This document shows, in pieces, positions 26,490 through 34,096 of a stretch of DNA of 64,000 nucleotides (position 1 is the first letter of the stretch; each line of letters starts with the position of its first letter). The position numbers and the translations under genes are program-made. This DNA comes from Lachnospiraceae bacterium (GTDB taxonomy: Bacteria; Bacillota; Clostridia; Lachnospirales; Lachnospiraceae), in assembly GCA_024403515.1 (NCBI GenBank), contig JAKSRS010000002.1, forward strand, positions 133,123 to 197,122. Reading direction: 5' to 3'. Under the pieces are notes generated by a model. That model saw nothing but the letters and a program-made list of their open reading frames with translations. It was not told the origin of the DNA and ran no database searches.

Positions 26490-28022
26490 ATGCAGGACTT
26501 TATTTTTGATATTTATAAGTATGCTCAGTTAATACCGGCTATGAAGGAAATAGTGGATAAGTGCTATGAACATAGTCACGATACGGTTCCTGAGGAATTT
26601 GGAGCCATTTCAGATTTGCTTGTAGCTTTCTGTGAAGATATTTCGAAATCTAACTATTCCCTGGCAAGTGATATTATGAATATCGCAGAAGAAGCCTGCG
26701 CCTTTACAAGAGGTTCTGCTCCTGATTTTATCCGCATGGGAGACAGACTAAGCGATATTCTTCCTCTTTTACAGGAAGGAATGGAAAATCTTGGCGGAAT
26801 TGATGTAGAGGATGGAAATTACAGACTTATAAGCAGTAAGTCCGGATTTTTATGTCTTGAAAATCTTACAAATGAAAGAAGATACAATAGCCTTATTGAC
26901 CCAATGCATGAGGCTCTTATTAAAGCAAAGAGTTTATATTCCACAAAGCATACACAGTTTATACTTGCAGGATGTGATCTTGGATATCTTGCATATCAGC
27001 TCTATTTAGTATCTGATATGAGTCTTGATATTTATATTTATCATGTGGATAAGAGCATAGTTGATTATGCAATTGAGTATGGAGTCTTAAGCTGGATACC
27101 TGAGGATAAACTTCATATCATTACCGGTAGTAAAGAAAAAGTGTTAATTGATTTGAAGAGGGTTGATTATAAAAGCATAAATACAGGTTTTATGATGTTA
27201 CCGGACTTTTCCGATATAGTTTCTTCGGATGAGACAGAAAAAGTTATGGAAGCATCAATTCCTGTAGCGGCAAGATATGTGAACGGATATTATAATGAGA
27301 TAAATCTTTGGAGAAACCTCAAAAATGTTCCAAAGACTATTTATGATATAAAAAAAGATTCGAATAAAACAGAGTGGATGGTCATTGTAGCAGGCCCATC
27401 ACTTGATGATAATATAGATTATATTAAGGAAAATAGTGGTCGCTTTATTACGATAGCGGCATCTACTGTCTACAAAAAACTGATTAATAGTGGAATTGTT
27501 CCTGACTATGTAATTGTTTGTGATCCGCTTCCAAGAACATACGGACATTTTGAAGGAAATGAAAGTTTTAAATCGAGGTTGCTTGTAGCAGGAACTGCTA
27601 ACTGGAGATTTGCTGAAAAATACCAGGGCGAAAAGTACCTCGTACCCTGCGATTCTTCTTTTGAATCAATGTCATATTTTAATATGAATAGAATTAAAAT
27701 GGTAGGCATCAGGGGGACTGTTGCGTATGGTGCTGTCGTTGCGGCGATGACTCTTGGAGCAAGGACTATACATTTGATTGGTCTTGATCTTGCATATCCG
27801 GGACTTGTATCACATGCAAGCAATACTATGGATCAAAAGAAAATGAACGAAGATGATTTAATAACAATCAAATCCGTTGCAGGAGAAGACGTTAAGACTT
27901 CAAATCAGTTTATGTATTACATAAAGCAGATGGAAGAGCTGTTTTTAAGCCATAAAGAGGTTAAATTCATAAATCATTCAAGGATTGGAGCAGCTTTTAA
28001 AGGAACGCAAAACTGTCTGTAA
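26490..28022 (+). CDS. Motility-associated factor (Maf/MAF_flag10) protein
   Basis: A 510-residue protein. The start is taken as ATG 26490, with GGGAG eight bases upstream. From about residue 290 it has the MAF_flag10/MptE-like domain: EWMVIVAGPSLDDNIDYIKE, DYVIVCDPLPRTY, VGIRGTVAYGAVVAAMTLGA and IHLIGLDLAYP. Maf proteins transfer nonulosonic acids such as pseudaminic or legionaminic acid to flagellin. No synthesis genes for such sugars are visible here. Its place between two flagellin genes supports flagellin glycosylation. Confidence 0.85.
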   Translation: MQDFIFDIYKYAQLIPAMKEIVDKCYEHSHDTVPEEFGAISDLLVAFCEDISKSNYSLASDIMNIAEEACAFTRGSAPDFIRMGDRLSDILPLLQEGMENLGGIDVEDGNYRLISSKSGFLCLENLTNERRYNSLIDPMHEALIKAKSLYSTKHTQFILAGCDLGYLAYQLYLVSDMSLDIYIYHVDKSIVDYAIEYGVLSWIPEDKLHIITGSKEKVLIDLKRVDYKSINTGFMMLPDFSDIVSSDETEKVMEASIPVAARYVNGYYNEINLWRNLKNVPKTIYDIKKDSNKTEWMVIVAGPSLDDNIDYIKENSGRFITIAASTVYKKLINSGIVPDYVIVCDPLPRTYGHFEGNESFKSRLLVAGTANWRFAEKYQGEKYLVPCDSSFESMSYFNMNRIKMVGIRGTVAYGAVVAAMTLGARTIHLIGLDLAYPGLVSHASNTMDQKKMNEDDLITIKSVAGEDVKTSNQFMYYIKQMEELFLSHKEVKFINHSRIGAAFKGTQNCL

Positions 28023-28062
28023 TATATAAGAAAAATTTTTTTAAAAAATATTCGATTTCCTC

Positions 28063-28089
28063 TAAAGTTTTTGTTTGTGCCTCCGATAT
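28063..28089 (+). promoter_or_regulatory. Sigma-28 promoter of flagellin gene 2
   Basis: TAAA at 28063-28066, exactly 15 bases, then TCCGATAT at 28082-28089. One mismatch to consensus. The leader is about 120 nt. Confidence 0.82.
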
Positions 28090-28159
28090 AGATAGTGTAA
28101 CAGTTACAGAACAAACAACAAACAAACAAAAAACAACTTAACTTATAACAAAAATTAAT

Positions 28160-28217
28160 AACAAAACGGATGTTGCTATTGCAACAAGGATGGATTTAAT
28201 TCAGGGAGGAAAAACGA
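28160..28217 (+). promoter_or_regulatory. Flagellin 2 leader with GGA sites
   Basis: A GTTGC-TATT-GCAAC hairpin is flanked directly by CGGAT on one side and AAGGATGGA on the other, and the ribosome site is CAGGGAGGA. Between promoter and hairpin the leader is almost free of G (about 28100-28160) and should be unstructured. CsrA control is likely, but the GGA triplets lie beside the stem and not in its loop. Confidence 0.5.
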
Positions 28218-29030
28218 ATGGTAGTACAGCACAACCTTACAGCAATGAACTCTAACAGAATGCTCGGCATTACAACAAGCAGCCAGGCAAAGTCAACAGA
28301 AAAATTATCATCAGGTTACAAGATTAACCGTGCAGCAGATGATGCAGCAGGACTTGCAATTTCAGAAAAGATGCGTCGTCAGGTTCGTGGTTTAACACAG
28401 GCTTCAGCAAACGCTCAGGATGGTATCTCTTGTGTACAGACAGCAGAAGGTGCTTTGGCAGAAGTACATGATATGCTTCAGAGAATGAATGAACTTGCAG
28501 TTAAGGCTTCTAACGATACAATGACATCTGAAGACCGTGAATATATTGATTCAGAAGTTCAGGCTCTTAAGACAGAAATCGATCGTGTTAAGGATACTAC
28601 ATCTTTCAACAACCAGTGCTTACTTGATGGATCATTCAAGGGTAAGAACCTTCAGGTTGGTGCAGAAAAGGAACAGACAATTCCGATTTCTATCGACAAT
28701 ATGGGTATCTCAAAACTCGAAATCAAGGATACAAATGTATTAACATTTGATGATGCTCAGGCAGCCATCGAAAGCATTAAGACAGCTCTTACTAAGGTTT
28801 CAAAGCAGAGATCTGACCTCGGTGCTATTCAGAACAGACTCGAGCACACAATTAAGAACCTCGACAACGTAGTAGAAAATACAACAGCAGCTGAATCAGC
28901 TATCCGTGATACAGATATGGCTACTGAAATGGTTAGATTTGCTAACAACAATATCCTCGCTCAGGCAGGTACATCAATGTTGGCACAGGCAAATCAGTCA
29001 AACCAGAACGTTATGTCATTACTTGGCTAA
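28218..29030 (+). CDS. Flagellin, copy 2
   Basis: A 270-residue flagellin with the same length and D0/D1-only build as copy 1. GGGAGG precedes ATG 28218. The conserved ends match copy 1 except for a few residues (TSSQ for AATQ near residue 20, QSNQNVMSLLG at the end). Two flagellins suggest a composite filament or differential expression. Confidence 0.97.
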   Translation: MVVQHNLTAMNSNRMLGITTSSQAKSTEKLSSGYKINRAADDAAGLAISEKMRRQVRGLTQASANAQDGISCVQTAEGALAEVHDMLQRMNELAVKASNDTMTSEDREYIDSEVQALKTEIDRVKDTTSFNNQCLLDGSFKGKNLQVGAEKEQTIPISIDNMGISKLEIKDTNVLTFDDAQAAIESIKTALTKVSKQRSDLGAIQNRLEHTIKNLDNVVENTTAAESAIRDTDMATEMVRFANNNILAQAGTSMLAQANQSNQNVMSLLG

Positions 29031-29050
29031 TAAGATTACAAAAAAGATTA

Positions 29051-29080
29051 AGACCTTCGCGAAAGCGAAGGTCTTTTTTA
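29051..29080 (+). terminator. Terminator of flagellin gene 2
   Basis: AGACCTTCGC, loop GAAA, GCGAAGGTCT, then T-run. Confidence 0.93.
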
Positions 29081-29162
29081 TGGTCAATTAGACTGGATAT
29101 TAAAATGCATTAACTTATAAAATAAAATCTGTAAGTAAGAATAATCAAATATTATAAAGTTC

Positions 29163-30350
29163 CTATCGCATTATTGAAGATATAATAGTTGGCATCCTGT
29201 TGGTGTAGGTATGATACGTTTTTACTTTATTATATCCATTTATTGCAATCTTAGATCTTATATCATCATGGTCCAAATAGTACTGACACTTATCTATCAG
29301 TTCATCTACTGAAGTATAGTAATCAAAATCGACTCCGGGCTCTAAGTATTCGAAAAGTTCTTCCTGGTAATTACTTATCAGAAATCCGCCGCACCCAAGA
29401 ATGTCCCAGATTCGTAATGATGCACCACTTTCGATAGGATGAATGGTCATGTTTAAATTGATTTTACTGAGGTTAAATATACGTGGCATCTCAGTAAGTG
29501 TTTTGGCTGTGCCACGGGCTGAAATGTTAGGATATTCCTTAAAACAATTAACTGAACTTGCGGTATATAAGTCAACTTTAAAGTGGTCCGAAAGCCTTTT
29601 TAAGATATCGATTCTTTCAAGAGAAGAGCAGTGGAAACCAAGGATATGGTGGGCTGCTATAAATGAATCCGTGTTTGTAACCAGCTGAGATGAATCATAA
29701 AAGGATGCCGGAATGGCTTTTTTTAATTCGTTGATTACAGTATCGTTTAAAGCACTTTCTATTATTCCACTTCCGTGTATAAGAGACTGGGAAGCAATTA
29801 AGGCATCTATAAAACCTTTGGTATAATCTGAAAGCTTTTTGGCCTCCAAGAAAGGATCTTTTTCAATGTAGAGACTTCCGATAAAAGAGATATCTGCTGA
29901 GAATTTCTTTATATCACTTTGGTTTATGGCCTTGATTTCTTCGTCCCATCTTGAAACATTTGTTGCAAGTGGAAGGTGGAAAATGCAGTCGGGATTGTAG
30001 TTACAGATTCGCTCGTACTGCCTTCTGTCAAAACAAAAAATACGATTGCAGGCATTTTTTATTGAGGTTGAGAAAAGCTCTAAAAGAGGAGCGTCAACAA
30101 TCCAGCAAACATAAGGCAATCTATATATTTGGCATAAATCCGAAATGCTTGGAAAGAAGTTAATTCCAAAAATAAAAGCATAGTTTTCTTTGGAAAGATA
30201 TTTAGAAACCAAATCGATTCGCTCGGTAGGTGAAAGGGATTTGTTTTCAATTTCGTCATTTACTGTATCAACTTCTAAACCGATTTTTTTAAATTCCGCA
30301 ATTAAGTCCGGCTCGCAAATGCTTCCGTAGCGATAAAAAAGAACCTTCAA
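29163..30350 (-). CDS. CgeB-type glycosyltransferase
   Basis: A 395-residue protein on the minus strand. The probable start is TTG at 30350 giving MKVLFYRYGSICEPDLI, because GAGGTGG lies five bases upstream; a GTG nine bases earlier overlaps that site. It has a DUF3880-like N-terminal half and a C-terminal glycosyltransferase group-1 domain (LNMTIHPIESGASLRIWDILGCGGFLISNYQEEL). CgeB-like enzymes act in spore coat and flagellar glycosylation. It faces the flagellin genes and ends about 80 bases from their terminator, so a role in flagellin glycosylation is plausible. Confidence 0.75.
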   Translation of the reverse strand: MKVLFYRYGSICEPDLIAEFKKIGLEVDTVNDEIENKSLSPTERIDLVSKYLSKENYAFIFGINFFPSISDLCQIYRLPYVCWIVDAPLLELFSTSIKNACNRIFCFDRRQYERICNYNPDCIFHLPLATNVSRWDEEIKAINQSDIKKFSADISFIGSLYIEKDPFLEAKKLSDYTKGFIDALIASQSLIHGSGIIESALNDTVINELKKAIPASFYDSSQLVTNTDSFIAAHHILGFHCSSLERIDILKRLSDHFKVDLYTASSVNCFKEYPNISARGTAKTLTEMPRIFNLSKINLNMTIHPIESGASLRIWDILGCGGFLISNYQEELFEYLEPGVDFDYYTSVDELIDKCQYYLDHDDIRSKIAINGYNKVKTYHTYTNRMPTIISSIMR

Positions 30351-30511
30351 GAATTCCACCTCTTTTCTTTAGTAATTACATTCTATCATGGATATAAATA
30401 TAGCAAAAGAACAATGTTCTAGGCGCGAAAATTGTAATGTACGCCACACAAAGACAGATATCCACGCTATAAAATCAAAAATAGGAAAAAACGGCGAAAA
30501 TGGCAAATAAT

Positions 30512-30541
30512 TTGTTAATATTTCATAAAAGTATTGATAAT
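30512..30541 (+). promoter_or_regulatory. Candidate promoter of the 54-residue ORF
   Basis: TTGTTA at 30512-30517, 18 bases, GATAAT at 30536-30541. It would yield a leader of about 70 nt before ATG 30620. Confidence 0.45.
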
Positions 30542-30619
30542 ATGAGAGCTGTGTGATATATTTTAACCATAAAAGATGTCCGCAAGACAAGAACATCACA
30601 GAAAGCGGGAGGTAAATAT

Positions 30620-30784
30620 ATGGTTAGCTTTTTTACAAATGATGTGGATAATATTATATCCGGAACAAGAAAAACTGAATATCTTCCCAGATGGGCTATG
30701 GACGAGAAGATATATAACTGTGACAGCACATGGAGAGTCCAGAAGGGATTTTTCCTTAAATATATTCAAGCATTTTTTTCTTAA
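30620..30784 (+). CDS. Isolated 54-residue ORF of unknown function
   Basis: I do not recognise this protein. It begins MVSFFTNDVDNIISGTRK and ends in a hydrophobic and basic segment (GFFLKYIQAFFS). CGGGAGG lies 5 bases before the ATG, a promoter lies upstream and a long terminator follows at once, so the unit has all signs of a separate small gene. There is no signal peptide. It could also be a small RNA gene whose ORF is incidental. Confidence 0.5.
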   Translation: MVSFFTNDVDNIISGTRKTEYLPRWAMDEKIYNCDSTWRVQKGFFLKYIQAFFS

Positions 30785-30804
30785 TCCCTAAGATATATTC
30801 AGTT

Positions 30805-30860
30805 AAAAAACGAAGGTCCGAACCATAATTCATGTCAGATGGTTTGGACCTTCGTTTTTT
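30805..30860. terminator. Long bidirectional terminator
   Basis: A 16-base stem (30811-30826 with 30839-30854, one G-T pair) with a 12-base loop, flanked by six A on the left and six T on the right. It can stop transcription from either strand and isolates the 54-residue ORF from the VanZ-like gene. Confidence 0.88.
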
Positions 30861-30896
30861 GCGCCAATCTTAATAAAAATAAAACATTTCATTAAT

Positions 30897-30904
30897 TGTA
30901 TAAT
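30897..30904 (+). promoter_or_regulatory. Extended -10 promoter of the VanZ-like gene
   Basis: TGTATAAT at 30897-30904 is a consensus -10 with a TG directly in front of it. The -35 region is not recognisable. Transcription would begin near 30911, which rules out the TTG at 30896 as start and supports ATG 30932. Confidence 0.55.
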
Positions 30905-30931
30905 TGGCTAAATGGTTATAAAATTACAAAC

Positions 30932-31426
30932 ATGAGCGTAGAAAAAAATAAAATAGTAAATAAAATAATAAGATTCATTCCTGTTATTATTATGATGATT
31001 GTAATCTTTGCTTTTAGCGCAATGCCGGGTGAAGAGTCGAGTGATACTAGTATGAAATTTTTAAATCCTTTGCTTCATATAATGGAGGGAATTTCACATC
31101 ACAAGCTCGGTCCTGACTTTGAAAATTCTCTTCACTGGTTCATTAGAAAGGCGGCGCATTTTTCGGAGTATGCTTTCTTTGGAATATTAGTTTTAAATGC
31201 ATTTTATACTAAAGAAAAAACCTTACTAAGCCTTGGAGTTTTTTCTGAAATCTTCGTTCTTTTGTATGCTATAAGTGATGAAATTCATCAGTACTTTGTA
31301 CCGGGAAGATATGCTGCTTTACTGGATGTTTGTATAGATAGTTCGGGGGCTTTACTTGGAATTTTGGTCGTTCTTTTGATAATAAACTCAAGAAGAAAGA
31401 GGAAAAGAAACATTGAAACATTATGA
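30932..31426 (+). CDS. VanZ-like membrane protein
   Basis: A 164-residue membrane protein of the VanZ family: PVIIMMIVIFAFSAMPGEES, then HWFIRKAAHFSEYAFFGIL, and SDEIHQYFVPGRYAALLDVCIDSSGALLG, the histidine and acidic residues typical of the family. About four helices. No clear ribosome site precedes ATG 30932. The family name derives from teicoplanin resistance clusters, but most members are of unknown role. The end overlaps glf by 14 bases. Confidence 0.82.
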   Translation: MSVEKNKIVNKIIRFIPVIIMMIVIFAFSAMPGEESSDTSMKFLNPLLHIMEGISHHKLGPDFENSLHWFIRKAAHFSEYAFFGILVLNAFYTKEKTLLSLGVFSEIFVLLYAISDEIHQYFVPGRYAALLDVCIDSSGALLGILVVLLIINSRRKRKRNIETL

Positions 31427-32525
31427 TTATTTGATTGTTGGAGCAGGTTTGTTTGGCAGTGTATTCGCACATGAGATGACTAAGGCGGGAAAGAGCTGCC
31501 TTGTAATCGATAAAAGAGACCACATTGCAGGAAATATATACACTGAAGAGAAGAATGGAATTAATGTTCATAAGTATGGCGCACATATTTTTCACACTTC
31601 AGACCGTGGAATCTGGGACTACGTAAACGAATTTGCGGATTTTAATAATTTTGTGAATTCACCGATAGCAAATTATAAGGGCGAAATCTACAATCTTCCC
31701 TTTAATATGAATACTTTCAGCCGTATGTGGGGGATTAAAAAACCTTCTGAAGCTAAAGAAATGATCGAAAAGCAGATAGAAGAACTGGGAATCACTGATC
31801 CTCAAAACCTTGAAGAACAGGCACTTTCTTTAGTGGGAAAGGATGTCTATGAAAAACTTATAAAAGGCTACACCGAAAAGCAGTGGGGACGTGACTGCAA
31901 GGACCTTCCGGCATCTATTATTAAAAGACTTCCGGTAAGACTTACCTACGACAACAATTACTTTAACGACAGATTTCAGGGTATTCCTATGGGCGGCTAT
32001 ACACAAATAGTTGAAAAACTTCTTGAAGGCAGTGATCTTTTACTGAGTAAAGAGTATTCCGAGTTTGTTAAGGAAGCTTCTTGTAAGGAAATAAGCTTCG
32101 ACAAGGTTTTATACACGGGAATGATTGATGAGTACTATGACTACAAGTTGGGTCATCTTGAGTATAGAACTTTAAGATTTGAAACGGACTATCTTTCCGA
32201 GGATAATTTCCAGGGTGTCGCAGTTGTAAATTATACTGAAAGAGAAATTCCCTACACAAGAGTCATTGAGCACAAGCACTTTGAATTCGGAAAGGGAGAT
32301 GGAACATACATTACAAGAGAATACCCTTCAGAGTGGAAAGAAGGAAGCGAACCTTATTATCCTGTGAACAACGAGGCCAACAATGCTTTGTTTTCAAAAT
32401 ACGAAGAACTGGCGGCCGGGGAAACAAACGTAATATTTGGTGGAAGACTTGGACAGTACAAGTACTACGATATGGATAAGGTTATAAAAGCTGCGCTTGA
32501 AATGGTGGCAAAAGAAAATAATTAG
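31413..32525 (+). CDS. glf: UDP-galactopyranose mutase
   Basis: A 370-residue flavoenzyme with YDYLIVGAGLFGSVFAHEMTK (FAD site), NIYTEEKNGINVHKYGAHIFHTSD, YTEKQWGRD and GRLGQYKYYDMDKVI at the C-terminus. It turns UDP-galactopyranose into UDP-galactofuranose for surface glycans. It begins with TTG at 31413 inside the VanZ-like gene, behind AGAGGAAA; no in-frame ATG is near. Confidence 0.95.
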   Translation: MKHYDYLIVGAGLFGSVFAHEMTKAGKSCLVIDKRDHIAGNIYTEEKNGINVHKYGAHIFHTSDRGIWDYVNEFADFNNFVNSPIANYKGEIYNLPFNMNTFSRMWGIKKPSEAKEMIEKQIEELGITDPQNLEEQALSLVGKDVYEKLIKGYTEKQWGRDCKDLPASIIKRLPVRLTYDNNYFNDRFQGIPMGGYTQIVEKLLEGSDLLLSKEYSEFVKEASCKEISFDKVLYTGMIDEYYDYKLGHLEYRTLRFETDYLSEDNFQGVAVVNYTEREIPYTRVIEHKHFEFGKGDGTYITREYPSEWKEGSEPYYPVNNEANNALFSKYEELAAGETNVIFGGRLGQYKYYDMDKVIKAALEMVAKENN

Positions 32526-32527
32526 AA

Positions 32528-32583
32528 ACAAAAAACCGCGATGGATATGATTGATTGAAATCATATATGTCGCGGTTTTTAAC
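32528..32583. terminator. Shared bidirectional terminator
   Basis: AAAAACCGCGA pairs with TCGCGGTTTTT around an inner ATATGAT/ATCATAT stem. It serves glf on the plus strand and the FliD-like gene on the minus strand, whose stop codon at 32579 lies in its edge. Confidence 0.85.
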
Positions 32584-33883
32584 AATAACTACTGAATATC
32601 ATTCCGGTATATGGACTTGCAACATAAGGGGCTGCAAAGTTGTGACCGGGATTTTTGTAAGCTACGACAGTTTTATCTGCGTAGTTCATAGGATTTAACG
32701 AAACATCGTTGGCTTTCTTTAGCATGGAGCCTGTAAAAGTCTGAAGCGATTTGAAACTTTCTTCAACGGTACTTGAAGCGACCGATTCTTTAAGTTTGGC
32801 CTCATCAAGAGTGAAGCGACCATCATCACCTGCGTTCAAACCAATCTGTGAAAGGTCGTCCGAACGAAGTTTGGCGATAGTTGTAAGCTCATTTACCAGT
32901 CTGTTGGCACGTGGATGTTCTTCGGTGTACTTATTGGCGTTATCAACAAATGAGTTGTAACCTTCAATGAAGTGCCTAATGTTTGCAGCCATTGATTCAA
33001 TGTCTGTCTGAATGCTAATGGTTGCCGTATCGTTAGAATCATCACTTACTCGGTTTAGGTTGATTTCGTACATCTTCTCAACAGTAAAGGTGTTACCGGA
33101 AGCATGTCTGTCTTCACCATTTATCTTAAACTCTGAATCAGAGTTTAATGTCGAAACATTATCAAGACCAAAATATTCAACTGATCCGGCTTTTTTACTT
33201 GTCTGATTATCTGAAATATTAAATACCTTATTCCCTGAAACTCCCGCGCCGGTTTTTTCGGATGTAATCGCTAAGGCTGAATTGCCTTCCTCATCGGTAA
33301 GGACTTCAGAAGTAAGGCCAATTCCGGTGTTGTTAATAAGTCTTGAAAGCTTTTCCTGCACAGACTTATTGGTGTCGCCTTCTTTTATGTTGTACTGGAA
33401 TTCGTAGTTGAATCCGTTGATACCAATATCAAAAGAGTAGAGACCTTCAGGAAGCGAAATGTTACCGGGAGGCAACATCTTGCCCGTGTTAACCTGCGGA
33501 GTCGCCTTCTTAATTACTTCAAGTTCAAAAGAAGGAACTTCGGTCTCGGGATTGGTTTCACCGATATATGTAGCACTTGCAAGCGATTCATTAGTTGAGA
33601 AAGCGGCTTTTTTGTTTAAAAGTTCGTCTTCCTTAAGACCGCCAAGCGAAGCGATAGTATTTCTAAATTCACGCGCACCTTCTTTAAGACCAATCGCAAA
33701 TTCACGGGTGGAGGGCGATTTGTCTACGATATATAGAGAATCTTCCTTATTTAACTTAACAATGGAATTGTAAACACCACGAAGCTCGCTCTTTTTATGA
33801 GCATCATATTTAGTGGTGCTCTTAGGGGCGTAAGTGGTCAGATAATAATTATAGATATTATTAATAGCTGAATTGTTAGCCAT
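32579..33883 (-). CDS. FliD-like protein outside the flagellar operon
   Basis: A 434-residue protein starting MANNSAINNIYNYYLTTYAPK at 33883 behind GGAGGACCTT; the frame is open further upstream without a ribosome site. It lacks the usual FliD N-terminus. The C-terminal half has the FliD_C-like pattern: ISIQTDIESMAANIRHFIEGYNSFVDNANKYTEEHP, LVNELTTIAKLRSDDLSQIGLNAGDDGRFTLDEAKLKESV. It may be an alternative cap or a filament-associated protein. There is no recognisable sigma-28 site upstream. It converges on glf. Confidence 0.7.
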   Translation of the reverse strand: MANNSAINNIYNYYLTTYAPKSTTKYDAHKKSELRGVYNSIVKLNKEDSLYIVDKSPSTREFAIGLKEGAREFRNTIASLGGLKEDELLNKKAAFSTNESLASATYIGETNPETEVPSFELEVIKKATPQVNTGKMLPPGNISLPEGLYSFDIGINGFNYEFQYNIKEGDTNKSVQEKLSRLINNTGIGLTSEVLTDEEGNSALAITSEKTGAGVSGNKVFNISDNQTSKKAGSVEYFGLDNVSTLNSDSEFKINGEDRHASGNTFTVEKMYEINLNRVSDDSNDTATISIQTDIESMAANIRHFIEGYNSFVDNANKYTEEHPRANRLVNELTTIAKLRSDDLSQIGLNAGDDGRFTLDEAKLKESVASSTVEESFKSLQTFTGSMLKKANDVSLNPMNYADKTVVAYKNPGHNFAAPYVASPYTGMIFSSYC

Positions 33884-34096
33884 AAGGTCCTCCTTTCTTC
33901 CGTGATAGGTATATGCAAAATCCTTTTTGCCGACCTTAAAAAACTGTACATTATTTGGGTACAATAACAGATACTAAGCCTATTATTAACTTGAACATAG
34001 CACAAGATTATATTTAATGCAATACTTTTGTGGAAAAAAATTCAGTTTAGGGTTAGTATATAGGGTACGAGGTAATTCTCGGAGGATGGAGTATTT

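Noticed and set aside
30576..30791. A 71-codon frame over the small ORF region
   Set aside because: It starts upstream of the only good ribosome site and lies in another frame than the ORF at 30620.
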